A DNA stretch of 64,000 nt from Marasmius tenuissimus (lineage: Eukaryota > Basidiomycota > Agaricomycetes > Agaricales > Marasmiaceae), in contig JAQOTA010000057.1 of NCBI GenBank assembly GCA_029532415.1, forward strand, positions 372,001 to 436,000, read 5' to 3'. Under the pieces are notes generated by a model. The model was not told the DNA's origin, searched no databases, and saw only the letters and a program-made list of their open reading frames with translations. Below, piece after piece: positions 10,993 to 21,347 of the stretch. The position numbers were made by a program, and so were the translations under genes. Each line of letters opens with the position of its first letter. Position 1 is the stretch's first letter.

Positions 10993-11767
10993 ACAGACTC
11001 GGATTTTTCACTCGACAACATTGTTCATTGGCTATGTACTCATTCACCGGTAGTCGTATTTACGGAGCCATAGTCACTTGGTGAATGAACCGCTTTCGAA
11101 GCAGCCCTCGGAGTGCCTTAGGCTATAAGGAATCGACTTCAGAAATCCGATAGCTAAGTAAACACCCGAGGTTTCCCCTTACCATATTCTCTCCCCTACT
11201 GCCAGCTCGATTGCAATATATCTGGTCTGTCTCTCCTGAGGGAGAGATATTGTCTCAATCAAAACAATCAATGGCATCCACAAGAGGCCACGATGTGAAG
11301 AGCGCGCACAATTTCCGAATTCAATTTCAAGACGCGTTCACCGCCGTGAACGATGACAAAGCAATGTTGCTCTTCCTTCTCCGCAATCATCACCACTGAC
11401 CACAAATTCACAAATAATCGTTCTAACCCACATTTGGCGAGAATCTCTGTCATTGTTCTCTTCTGGTAAGTCTTGCTTGAAATTGCTGCTACTCCTTGTA
11501 CTCATGGCTAACATGCAAATTTGGGTTATATAACCATCTGAATCGACGCGTTTTTCAGTAATCACCGCTTCTGAAAGGTGGAAGGCGGTACCAAGGGCTC
11601 TGGGTATGTCTCATTCTCTTCTAAGGAGACGAGATTCTGACCTTGTGGAACAGTGATTGTCGTGTAGCTCGCGGAAAAACCGCTATCAACGTCACTGCTG
11701 GTTCCAATACGCTAAACGATCTGTGGAGAACACTTGAAAAACGGAGAATAGCATCATCTAGAAGAGA
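10993..11767. other. Gene-free interval
   Basis: Upstream region of the next F-box gene. No coding or repeat signal that I can support. Confidence 0.35.
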
Positions 11768-13276
11768 ATGCAGAGTAGCGGAAACAAGCAACCCTCGAAA
11801 GGCAGTCGCGCTACGATACCAGTGTATCGAAGAGTTCCTCCAGAGCTTTGGGAGGCGATCTTCTTGCCCTTATGCTCATCACAGACCGAATATTCTCTCT
11901 CTGTCGACTTCGCCGAGCTACCCCATTCCCAGACCGTCATGATGGTCCCACTCGCTCTCTCCCAAGTCTGCCGTCTATGGAGGGCCATAGTAGACCAGTG
12001 TCCGGTGCTATGGTCGTCCATTTCCCTCGAGCTATTCCAAATTCCTTGGGCTACCAGAACTATCATTCAAAAGTTCCTAGTGAAAGCGTTTGGACATCCA
12101 CTCAACATCCGCATTTCCTCCAGAGTGGACTCCAGGGACCTGGCTCCCCATACACCAGACCTTGTCACTGCCTACTTGCTCCAGGACAGGATCTTTATAG
12201 AACGGCTTACCCTCGACGTCCCCGACTATCAGTTCCTTCATAAACTCCTCGTTCGTCCAGTGTTCTTCGGCTTGAAATACATTTCGTTCGAGAGAGGCAT
12301 GCCAGACATCCCCTGGATTAAGGCAGTACTCAAGGACGCTTCGAAACTTACGGAACTCCGCATTCGTGCGATTGACAGTGACTTCGACGAGGACACCGTA
12401 CCCATGATACCCTTCGATCGACTCACGTCTTTTACCATCGAATGGCTTAACGAGGAAGACATCGAGGACTTCATACCCATTCTCGGCGTAATGAAGAACC
12501 TTCGGTGTCTCACTTTAGGTTGTTCAGCGGACGAAGAGGCCCTTACACTCTTCAGATCTGTACCGATTGTTGAGACAAAGTTTCTCGAAACTCTCATCAT
12601 CGACAACTACCATGGCGCTCCTCCTTCCTTGAATGGTCACCTCCTCTCGGTGCTGTTCAAATCACTGGTAGCACCCTCTCTCCGGACATTCAAACTGTTA
12701 TGTTCAGATTCGGATCCAGACGACAACCTGTGGCCAACACACCTCACGGAGTTCCTCCGGCGCTCCTCAGCCTCGCTGCAGACGTTCGCATTGTCCATCA
12801 GGCCGTGCTACGGGCACATTGGAAGGCCCGTTTCAGAGGTCCTCGCTCTCGTACCAAGGTTGAAGCGGTTTGATTTGTTGGTGGAGGGTAGGCATGGGAT
12901 GGACGACATGGAGAGAGAAGTGTATCGAGGGTTCGTCGAACAACTTGTTTCGACACTGCTGTCGGACCTCAGAAGACCGGAGATGGTGCCTGACTTGGAG
13001 AGCTTATCGCTACGCATCGGCGATATCGATTTAGGCCCTCATCTTGCACAGGGCATCCTACAGCTGGCGAAGTCGAGGAAAGCTGGTGCTGTTGCCCCTA
13101 CGTTGGGCGGACTTCGTTCACTGAGGTGGATCAAGTTCGTCGGTTTGATGTCAAGGCCGAGCCAGCGTGTCGTGCTGGGGTCGGTGACGGTCCAGGATAT
13201 GGAGAAGCTGCGAAAGGAAGGGATACAGGTCACGATCGAGGAAAGGAATTGCGCTGGTGTGATTGACTTTGAGTAG
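11768..13276 (+). CDS. F-box protein, short N-terminus
   Basis: A single exon of 502 residues. An in-frame stop nine bases upstream fixes ATG 11768 as the first usable start. The F-box comes almost at once (VYRRVPPELWEAIF, near residue 19), followed by LSQVCRLWRAIVDQCPVLWSSI and an LRR-like region with LTELRIRAID, RLTSFTIEWL and LRCLTLG. Unlike the other copies it lacks the Cys-x2-Cys, YVPSD and coiled-coil N-terminal module, so it either lost it or belongs to another branch. Role inferred: substrate receptor of an SCF ubiquitin ligase. Confidence 0.82.
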   Translation: MQSSGNKQPSKGSRATIPVYRRVPPELWEAIFLPLCSSQTEYSLSVDFAELPHSQTVMMVPLALSQVCRLWRAIVDQCPVLWSSISLELFQIPWATRTIIQKFLVKAFGHPLNIRISSRVDSRDLAPHTPDLVTAYLLQDRIFIERLTLDVPDYQFLHKLLVRPVFFGLKYISFERGMPDIPWIKAVLKDASKLTELRIRAIDSDFDEDTVPMIPFDRLTSFTIEWLNEEDIEDFIPILGVMKNLRCLTLGCSADEEALTLFRSVPIVETKFLETLIIDNYHGAPPSLNGHLLSVLFKSLVAPSLRTFKLLCSDSDPDDNLWPTHLTEFLRRSSASLQTFALSIRPCYGHIGRPVSEVLALVPRLKRFDLLVEGRHGMDDMEREVYRGFVEQLVSTLLSDLRRPEMVPDLESLSLRIGDIDLGPHLAQGILQLAKSRKAGAVAPTLGGLRSLRWIKFVGLMSRPSQRVVLGSVTVQDMEKLRKEGIQVTIEERNCAGVIDFE

Positions 13277-13699
13277 GGTTCGTGAGAAGGAGAAGTCAAC
13301 GACTGTGTTGTGGAGTTCACTGCTGAGGGGCTTCCTTTCGGCTCTCTCGTTGGGATTGTTACTTACTGACTTCAAGTTTGGTCTCACTCTGTACGTGCTC
13401 CGGCTCTGCTTACCCTTTGTAGCGATACCTAATGTATTATCTTGTTGCCTAGCACATGTAGTTATACCTTTCTTGCACGGATGAACGGTCTTTGGTGGAC
13501 TCCTGACTTCATATCAAGTCTCAGATATGAAGCCAGTCATACATTGAGCGGACCAAGCTCTCAACCTACCGCGAAGGCTCTATCCTTCCCACCGCCCTGG
13601 GCGCCTCAAGATCCGGTACCGCGAACAAAGTAGGCACGACGGAAAATTTCAGGCGAACGAGCTGGAGGGGATGGTCTTTTCGAACGCTGTGATTAAGGC

Positions 13700-14277
13700 A
13701 CGTTTATCATCATCCGAACCGATGCCGAAAGGACAAAGGGTATGTGCCAGTGCATACAACTACAATCGACGGTGGGTTGCCGTCCAGTGAGTAGTAAAGA
13801 AAGGCACCGATGATCCTGATTAGTATTTTCTAGGGCTCGAGGACGTATGGGGAGAAGATGCGCAGGAGTGGAAGTCAGAAAGATTCCTCGATACCAAGCC
13901 AACGACACTGGGGATCTTCGGGAATCTGCTGACTTTCGGTAAGTATGAATGCTTTTTTTGATTGGGAAGACTGAGAATTAACACGATCATCATCTTGTAT
14001 TACCAGGTGCGGGCATACGTGCACGCATTGGTTGGCGTTTCGCGTAAGTCATCCCTTCTCTGTGGCATCTGCGTCAGTCTCGACTCTCAGCGGTCGCCGT
14101 CGTTGCTGCCTACAGGATGCTAGAGATTCAAGCTGTTGTAGCTGTTCTCGTCGAGGCGTTCACTTTTGGGTTACTGAGATTGATCATGTTAGGCTTGGTA
14201 TGGGATCGCCGGTGGTAAAAGGAGACTGGAATACGGGGGCTCGTTTGCCTTCGAAGGTTGGGTTGAGGCAAGATTGA
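13700..14277 (+). pseudogene. Cytochrome P450 C-terminal remnant without the haem cysteine
   Basis: Pieces of a fungal P450 follow in order. EPMPKGQRV (about 13718) is the usual stretch after the ExxR region. VWGEDAQEWKSERFLDTKPT is the PERF-like motif. GNLLTFGAGIRARIGWRF, spliced across 13939..14006, is the haem-binding loop, and MLEIQAVVAVLVEAFTF is the L helix. The invariant haem-ligating Cys is replaced by Arg (CGC at 14024-14026). The end is out of frame: PVVKG, the usual C-terminal beta strand, appears only in another frame. An early stop follows the QRV exon. About the first 400 residues are absent. Without the thiolate ligand it cannot be a working P450. Confidence 0.8.
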
Positions 14278-15945
14278 AGAAAACATGTTCATGAATTGTG
14301 GTTATATTCAGTATCCAAGCGATGTTCAAGCAACTACCCGAACCTACCTTCAAGACTCTGGCTGCGATTCTAACGACGCTTCCAGCTTCGACCTTCTAAA
14401 TGTGTGGGTCCAAGTTTTGGCCGAGAGGGCACGCGACGACATGTGATTTCAATGACGATTTGAATAAGGGCTTAAGCGCTCATGCTCAGAGCTTGATGGT
14501 TACCGGTCACCCACGACTTTTACCATGTCTTCGTTTTTCCAGGTTGTTCCCCGACGAGCACCACCCTGGAATCTCAACGTAATTTGCTTCTCAGATCTCT
14601 ATTCCGACCTTAGGCCAAAAATTATCGTGAATCAATCAAGCCAATTATGCAACCCGCGTCCCAGAACATCATCCGCAGGCAGGGGTTGAACGATCATGCA
14701 ATGTTCGACAAGGCACGTAGGCAAAGTCATACAACGATATGGAAGCTGGATTTTCCCATGGTCTCTTCCTGTATGCAGCGAGGCTTGACCTGCAAGTTGG
14801 CAGATGTCACGTATCCGTAGAGATTGGATGATGGCGACAATGGGCGAAGTTGGGAACAGGGACGATCTCGGACTAACGGGATGATCTACATAACAACGGT
14901 AGTGGACAGAGCTGGCACTGTCTTCATGGTGGTGCAGTACAATGTATTGGATGCACAAATTTAGGTACGGACGAACAAACAATGTCGGTAGCGGAAGCTC
15001 AAACCCTCTTTCCAGACCTTTGAAGACGGCCTCGGAAGCTATTAAAAGCTTCGCATGTTTCAAGTCTCAAGATCTGTACGTGGCGAGGTCGCTGAACACT
15101 GCATTACCAAGCTCCCACTGAGCCACGAAACCAAGTCCCCTGGCCTCCCAACCAGTGCCATTATCTGTAGATGTCTGAATGCGATTCAGACGACACTCTC
15201 GATGTGGTGTTTCCTCGGCACTCCGTATGCGGCTAGTTGAATAACTCATACTGCATCCATCCCCAGGGCCTACCTTATACCCGCCCTTCGTCCGTTCCCA
15301 TCTCTCCCAGAAGACGGCCACCACTGGGCTTGCCAGGAACCGGGCCATGGAAGCATTAATACCATCCCAGTATGTCTACATGTGTCTATTAGTGGAACTC
15401 AGCCAAAGCCCGATGCGGGGATTGGCCCCGTTTTTCCGTGCTAGCAAAACTATGCTGACTAGTTTGAGGATCGGCAATATCACTTAGTTGGAACTGTAGC
15501 AGAACAGGGTCATCATCGCTAGTGGCGGAGTTGTACCCCGTACAAGCGTAGCAAGCACTAAACTCCAATAAGAATCCGCGTATCGCATCAACATAGGTTC
15601 GACTAGGAATTCACTGTGAGTGTTCAGTTGGGCTCTTTCTTCCTCGAAGGTGTGGTTCCGTTTAACCCCTCCCATCAGAGGTCATGCGGGAAGATTCTTC
15701 GTAAATGGTGTTATTGCGGATCTTTTTTAATTCTCTCCCCCTTGCGATTGGCCAACGTCGGAGCGTGTGAGAGCGCGGCACTGTCGTTATTGATTGATAA
15801 GTATTAGCTTGCAACAACGAGCTCAAACAAGATTGCCAGGCCATTTCCTCCAGGGGATAAACGATCCTAGCTCCACCATGTGCTATCGCATCTTATAAGG
15901 ACTTTACAACTGCGGCTTGAGTGAACCTCGAAGCCTTATATCACT
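14278..15945. other. Gene-poor interval, possible unrecognised remnants
   Basis: On the minus strand around 15560-15680 and 15250-15350 there are peptide-like pieces (KRNHTFEEERAQLNTHSEFL and ASPVVAVFWERWERTKGG) separated by stops. They may be remnants of one gene, but I do not recognise a family. Nothing else is supportable. Confidence 0.3.
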
Positions 15946-16127
15946 ATGCCCTCCATACTTGCATCGACTCCAGCTTCCCAAGGATCTGGATCGACGGGAA
16001 CCGCAAGTAGTTTCGGAAAGTATGTGAACCACTTTCCTCGATACCGCATAGTTGGACTGAATATGACTTTACATTCGATCAGCGTTGGACCACTGGTAAA
16101 CGAAGACTCTCGCTCACGTCGACGGAA

Positions 16128-17469
16128 ATGGTGCTCACAGTCCTTGTACAGTACGCCGGGAACGTCGTCCTACCCTGTCTATTCGCCGTTCTCTCGGCGC
16201 AGATATGTACGTTGTGAAGCCTAATTCTTTTCGCCCTTTATCTCAGGCCTTCATCACGAATTTTCATCAGACATATACTATCTCACGTCCGCTGCCAAAG
16301 ATAGAAGGCTCATCAAGGCCGTCACATATGGGATTTACGCTCTCCTCACGGCGCAAGTAGTATGGTCAGGCCAAGAAGGGTATACTCGGTTCGTCTCTCA
16401 GCGTGCTTCTCGACTTTGGCTGGGATGGTTCTTTGTACCGATGGTTGGTGGCGTAGGTAAGTAGCTCCCAGGTGATCGAGGTTTCACAAGTCTTGACAAT
16501 CTGCGGTAGTCGGCCTGGGTGTTCAAGTGTTCTATGCTTGGCGCATATCCGTTTTATCCCAAAGGAGAATAGTCCCCATGGCTCTGGTCGCGGTATGATT
16601 GGTTCTCAACGTGTTTTAGCCCGTCTCACCTCTATCTTGTTCTAAAGCTCTCCGTGATAAGTTCTGCAGCGGCAATCACGGCGGGAACGTTTGGTGCGAA
16701 AGCTGGGAGCGTGGAGAACCTGCGCAACTCTCCGGAGTTACCGATAGCCACTGCGGTGGGTTTTTTGCTTCCTTCACTTCTCTCCCCAATCTGTCAATCT
16801 CAATATTCCTTGCTCGACAGATATGGTGCTCTACGTCTGCTCTATGTGATATACTTATCGCGGCTTATATGACTTACCTGGTGAATATTTCGTCTCATCC
16901 AAAGAGATAATGACGATATTCACTTCCCCCAGCTCACTCGGGGCGGGTTTCTGATCAAGGACACCAAACGCGTTGTCGTGAGGATTGTACGACTCACCAT
17001 CGAAACCAACGCACTCACAGGTAAGCCATACATGTTGTCCCTCAAGCTTCGTCAATATTCAACCTTAGTAACGTCTCTCCCAGCTGCAATAGCGGTCACA
17101 ACAGTTGCCCTGCTCCTGGGCATACAGGATCAAGGCTATTACACCGTCTTCTCCCTCATTCTCCCCAGCATCTACGGAAACACTCTCCTCGTGATGATGA
17201 ACTCAAGAATCAGGTTATCTCATGGCTCATCCGGATCGGACAACATCATTAGCGTCAGCGGTGGTACGTCGATGGGAAGCGTTCAAAGCCAAGGCTGCAG
17301 TCATTGTAGTCGACGATTCACCGCTGTCCATTCCGGGACGCGGTTTTCGGCATTGAGAGTGCCACAGTCGCCTCGTGATGAGGAGTCTTCTGTGATCAGC
17401 ACAAAAGGCGTACAACGCGATAGTTCAGATTATGGAATGCATGATCTGAGGGCTGGTACCACTTTGTAA
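16128..17469 (+). CDS. DUF6534-like multi-pass membrane protein
   Basis: Five or more exons encode a 7TM-like protein typical of agaricomycetes. Readable pieces: TM1 (VLTVLVQYAGNVVLP...AQIYIYYL across the intron 16207..16270), KDRRLIKAVTYGIYALLTAQ, PMVGGV|VGLGVQVFYAWRI, a TM with AAYMTYL, TRGGFLIKDTK, VRIVRLTIETNALT|AAIAV, and the hallmark SIYGNTLLVMMNSRI near the C-terminus. Function is unknown; plasma-membrane sensing is often assumed. An upstream ATG at 15946 gives an N-terminal exon (MPSILASTPASQGSG...), but I could not join it to TM1 in frame, so the start is uncertain. Exon joins in the middle are provisional. Confidence 0.72.
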
Positions 17470-17610
17470 AATCGATCAACTTGTGTATGTAACTTATGAG
17501 TATGATAATACACGATTGAAACATGTATCTTTCTATTCTGACGTCAAGGCGAGGTCCCGTCAGAATCTTTCTCCGACAAGATTGTGGTCACATTCTCGAA
17601 TACAGCACAA

Positions 17611-18087
17611 CTAGGCGTCGCCCGTTTTAGGGACACACTTTCCATCGGGTGGGGTACCAGCGTAGACCTGTCCTTCACCACAGCACTGATTATGCGGGTT
17701 GAAGAAGTTGTTGTAAGCCCGGAGTGGAAGAAAGCTCGGGTGATGAGATGAAGGGGAGACATACCACTCCGGCGCTGGTCGTTTGATCATAAACGACAAG
17801 CTCCTGGCCGACCGGGCAACAGAGATGTGTACCAGTCGTCTGATTGAATATAGTATAGCCGTGAGTGTCGTTTCAGGCGCCCGAAAGTGGCAGCTCACCT
17901 CGTCAACGTATTTTCTGTTACTTCCGCCGGGGCAGTCGATCGATATTTTTCGACAGACAAAGTTCCCCGTTCCTGGTGGGACTTCTGCGACTTCAAAGCC
18001 TGGCGGACAAACTGATTCGTTGTCCTCGGCCCGAGTGATAGCGAGTAGGAGGGGCAAAAGGGTAGCAATGATTGGAAGATAGCGCAT
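17611..18087 (-). CDS. Small secreted cysteine-rich protein, short paralogue
   Basis: Three exons (18087..17899, 17839..17765, 17685..17611) join to 112 residues. A signal peptide (MRYLPIIATLLPLLLAITRA) is followed by CPPGFEVAEVPPGTGNFVC, CPGGSNRKYVDE, LCCPVGQELVVYDQTTSAGV and CCGEGQVYAGTPPDGKC. The same exon structure and sequence pattern occur in the gene at 35056..36353, so they are paralogues. This copy stops just after the GKC motif, while the other continues for about 200 residues, so it is a truncated or streamlined version. No named family is recognised. Extracellular location is inferred from the signal peptide and cysteines. Confidence 0.72.
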   Translation of the reverse strand: MRYLPIIATLLPLLLAITRAEDNESVCPPGFEVAEVPPGTGNFVCRKISIDCPGGSNRKYVDEVSCHFRAPETTLTAILYSIRRLVHISVARSARSLSFMIKRPAPEWYVSPSSHHPSFLPLRAYNNFFNPHNQCCGEGQVYAGTPPDGKCVPKTGDA

Positions 18088-18946
18088 CTTGGGTTTGTTG
18101 AGCTTGGCAGCAAAGGATAGGTGGTTGAGGGTAAGGATGAGTGAGCGCTAGATGCGTATTTGTACTACCCACCTCTGTGTACGCATGTTTAGTCCCAGAA
18201 CGAGTAGAGTGAAGGCCGGAACAGACGTCGAGATGATTGGACGTCTTGGAGAGAGCAGCACTACATGACATGACTGACATCGCGAGCTGTACATATGCGT
18301 AGAGGAGCCAATCCTGGCTCGTCTTATAGAAGACATGGGAGCTTTGAGAATGCTGAACCTTGATAAGCGTCAATCACTCGAGACGTTGTCGAGGGCAGAA
18401 ATTGAAGACGAGAAAAGGTGATTTGTCGGGTACTAGTCAAGCTGTAGTAGCTGAATAGCAGACATTCAAGAGACCGCCAATATAGTACCTGTGAAAGCAT
18501 ATCCGGTATATCCGGTCACTATTGGGGCTTTGAGGGCACCTGTGATGCCAAAATGACTGGAAACGGTATGAATAGAGAACGCACGGTAAAAGTCCAATCG
18601 AGCTTTCCTAACGTCCGAGACCCCATCATTGTGTCAGTTGACTTTTTCATGTTTGCCCTATCGCCCTGAAGAACTCAAGCACAGAAAGCTTTCTATGGCC
18701 CCATGATATTAGCCAAATTCTGTTCCTACATTCCCGCTTTCCAGCCTTATCTTTCGCCGCTCCCTCCAATTAGCCCAGATGCGTCGATTTGTTTGTTTTT
18801 TTTCTGCTCATCACGACAAGCTTTCGTCCACACCAGGTAGAATAAGGCTATTTCTTGAGATCTTGAACGGAGAACGAAGAAAATATCGCACTATCATGAG
18901 CGAGCCAAAGGATAATTGCTGAACCTTTAGGTTTAGTAATAGCTAC
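18088..18946. other. Gene-free interval
   Basis: Promoter side of the small secreted gene, then unannotated sequence up to the CACTA-like element. Nothing else recognised. Confidence 0.35.
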
Positions 18947-19006
18947 CACTGGGGGCATTTTTCTGTCAAGTAGGACATGTCGTGGTGGTGTCAAGTAGGA
19001 CATGAC
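18947..19006 (+). repeat. Left terminal inverted repeat of the CACTA-like element
   Basis: 60 bp, matching 20697-20756 in reverse complement except at one base; holds two tandem subterminal TCAAGTAGGACATG motifs about 26 bp apart. Confidence 0.85.
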
Positions 19007-20696
19007 GGTATCTGGTCTTTTGTGGGACCACCGTGACCGAGAACAAAGGATTAATTATATTTTCTTTGTCCGATTATTTCTCTTATGAATCATGATTCCT
19101 GGACTGCCGCTTCGGATCGTTGCTTCCCAAACCAGACTACGGGCCGCACAAAGATAAAACAGATTTGATCCCGGGATCAATGCCATTAGGGGAGTTCAAA
19201 GCTCCAAGGGGGCACACGGGATTGGATCCCTGACCGGGGGGTAGGAGGGAGGGGGGTTGGTGGGGGGCTGGAAAAAATTTTTTGGAACCCCCTACATCAG
19301 GGACCTTGGGGAAGGTTTGATGAGTTTTCTGTGATATAAAACACGGTGATTGGGCTTGGTTTACACCCTACAGCGAGGATAATACAACCTGTGAGTGTTA
19401 TGGCTTAGTTTCAGCCTGGGCTACATTTTAGGAAAAAGTGGCTGTAATTGTATGTTGGGCCCATGATGCCGTCATTCCCGTACTGTTTTGCCACTTAACA
19501 CAGTGAGATTGAGTAAGATATCTAATTTAGGGAGAAATTGTGTTCGGAAATCTGTTCCAAGGTTCAAAATTGAGGTCAAGTTCGATACTGTTGACCGTCC
19601 ACTCGAAGGCGTGGAAAAGTATCACGTGAAATTACTATATATGGTCCGTGAGAAGCTTACATAGGGGAGGGAGGGTCTTTCCCGAGGGCGGCTCAGAGAA
19701 AATCGACCCTAGGTCTTTTTTTTTCGAGGGCGTGCCCCCTTGCAAAGCTCTGTTTCCGCCCTCGCTTTCCGGCTGCTTTCCCATTCGCTTTCCCGTCTAC
19801 TCCGGCCAAGATCATCACTTTTTTTATTTCTCAGAGCGTATCCTGCAATCTTTGGGACTCTTTATCACGGAGATAATACATATTGAAGTGCAAATGAACG
19901 GTGAATTTACTGTTTGCTTGCTGTTTCGTGCCCTGTTCTCGTGTTATTTGTGAGTAAAACCCGCGAAAGCGGATGGGAAAGCAGACCTGAAAGTAGTGGG
20001 AAAGCGAGTGTGTAAGAGAGGTTAGAACTCCCCTATTGACAATTGGGTTGTTTACCAGTCTGGACTCTTCTGTTAGTCTATCTAGTATCCAACAAGGGAG
20101 GCACTATTGTGGGAGGCCTTGTAGATAGTGTATTCCACAGACGTGTTGAAACTCCACATCTGGTCTGATGAGCTACTTGTGTGTCTGAGTCTGTGGCACT
20201 TTAATAATGTCCTCTGGCGAGGGCATGGTATGTCCCTTTTTCAAGTATCTTAGTCTCCGCTGCATCACAGTAGTGCTTGGGGCCTATCTCCGGGTTGAAA
20301 TGGAGCTTCTCCCTGTCAGACTGCTCTTGTCTTGAGCAATTGTCTTCAACCTACTATGGCTAGCCTTTGAGCTGAGATTGGCTTCGGTCAGGTAGTTCAC
20401 ATAAAGAACTCTCCCTCGCCGACATGCTGCTCATTCAATTCCCACATTCATTATCAAGGAGAGAAGCCTGTCTGACTGGCTTTCAGGCGGCACTGCGGCG
20501 GTGGAACTCGATCTCAGCACAGCGACGCGAGCCTGACAATCACATAGCCAAATCAGTACATGATCCTTTGTTGCTCCGATGCGCTGTTTGATGAGAAACT
20601 CAGTTTCCGGAGCGAGAATCGCCCCGATACCGGATGAAAGGCACAACATTCATTCTTTGTTTATGGTCACAGTGGTCCTGTGGAAGACCATATGCT

Positions 20697-20756
20697 GTCA
20701 TGGCCTACTTGACACCACCACGACATGTCCTACTTGACAGAAAAATGCCCCCAGTG
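20697..20756 (-). repeat. Right terminal inverted repeat of the CACTA-like element
   Basis: Reverse complement of 18947-19006; its inner subterminal motif reads TCAAGTAGGCCATG, the single difference. Followed directly by the TAC target duplication. Confidence 0.85.
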
Positions 20757-20954
20757 TACTCTAAGAGAGAATGAAGTTAGGCCAATTTCACAATAGGGAC
20801 AAACAATGTCACCGGTCCGCCGCTTCCCGTAGCATCACATGAGATGACGAGATTCACTAATAGTAAGCGTTCAGTGAGAAGTTAGAACGTTCCACAGGAC
20901 TAGTCTCGCGCGCCATCCTGACGATACCGGGAAGACAATCGTTCCCTGTATGTA

Positions 20955-21347
20955 GTCTGGTCCGTATCTACCCCCTCCTCTGAGGACTGGCGCGGAGTTT
21001 GAAAATCCGGGCGCTCATTGGGCGTTTAACACCCTGCCCTACGTTATCATTCGTACAGGGCGATGGGCAATGTCACTCTCTTTATCGACTCTTTCTACTC
21101 ACACCACGATAGTAAAGACTAGATAATGATATATAGGTATGTTTTGACATTTACCGAGACCTATTTAACTTGAAGTCCCCCCAAAGTCGAGAATACCTAT
21201 TGATTCTCCTGCCACGTCAGAAAATGCTTGATTATCGCTGGTATCTAATCTACTCAGGTATGGCAAGTATCGGCGCGCCCATCTAACGCCCAAATTTCAA
21301 AGTCCGCGCCAGTCCTCAGAGAGAGGGGGGGTACATACGGCCTAGAC
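20955..21347. mobile_element. MITE-like element of about 390 bp with long inverted repeats
   Basis: The left end reads GTCTGGTCCGTATCTACCCC and the right end in reverse complement GTCTAGGCCGTATGTACCCC. Both continue through TCTGAGGACTGGCGCGGA, a TTTGAAA tract and GGGCG, for about 60 bp. The interior has no coding capacity. I could not see a clear target-site duplication, so the exact ends and superfamily are open. Confidence 0.65.

Larger units (their letters stand above)
18947..20756. mobile_element. Non-autonomous CACTA/EnSpm-like transposon, 1810 bp, with TIRs and TSD
   Basis: The element starts CACTGGGGGCATTTTTCTGT and ends with its reverse complement. The terminal inverted repeats are about 60 bp with one mismatch (18947-19006 and 20697-20756) and contain two direct copies of TCAAGTAGGACATG. 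The flanks carry a 3 bp duplication, TAC (18944-18946 and 20757-20759). CAC...GTG ends, subterminal repeats and a 3 bp target duplication are the hallmarks of CACTA elements. No transposase-sized frame is present, so it must rely on a partner elsewhere. The near-perfect TIRs suggest recent activity. Confidence 0.85.

Noticed and set aside
19648..19953. 101-codon frame inside the CACTA-like element as a possible transposase piece
   Set aside because: No catalytic or zinc motif and too short; treated as chance.
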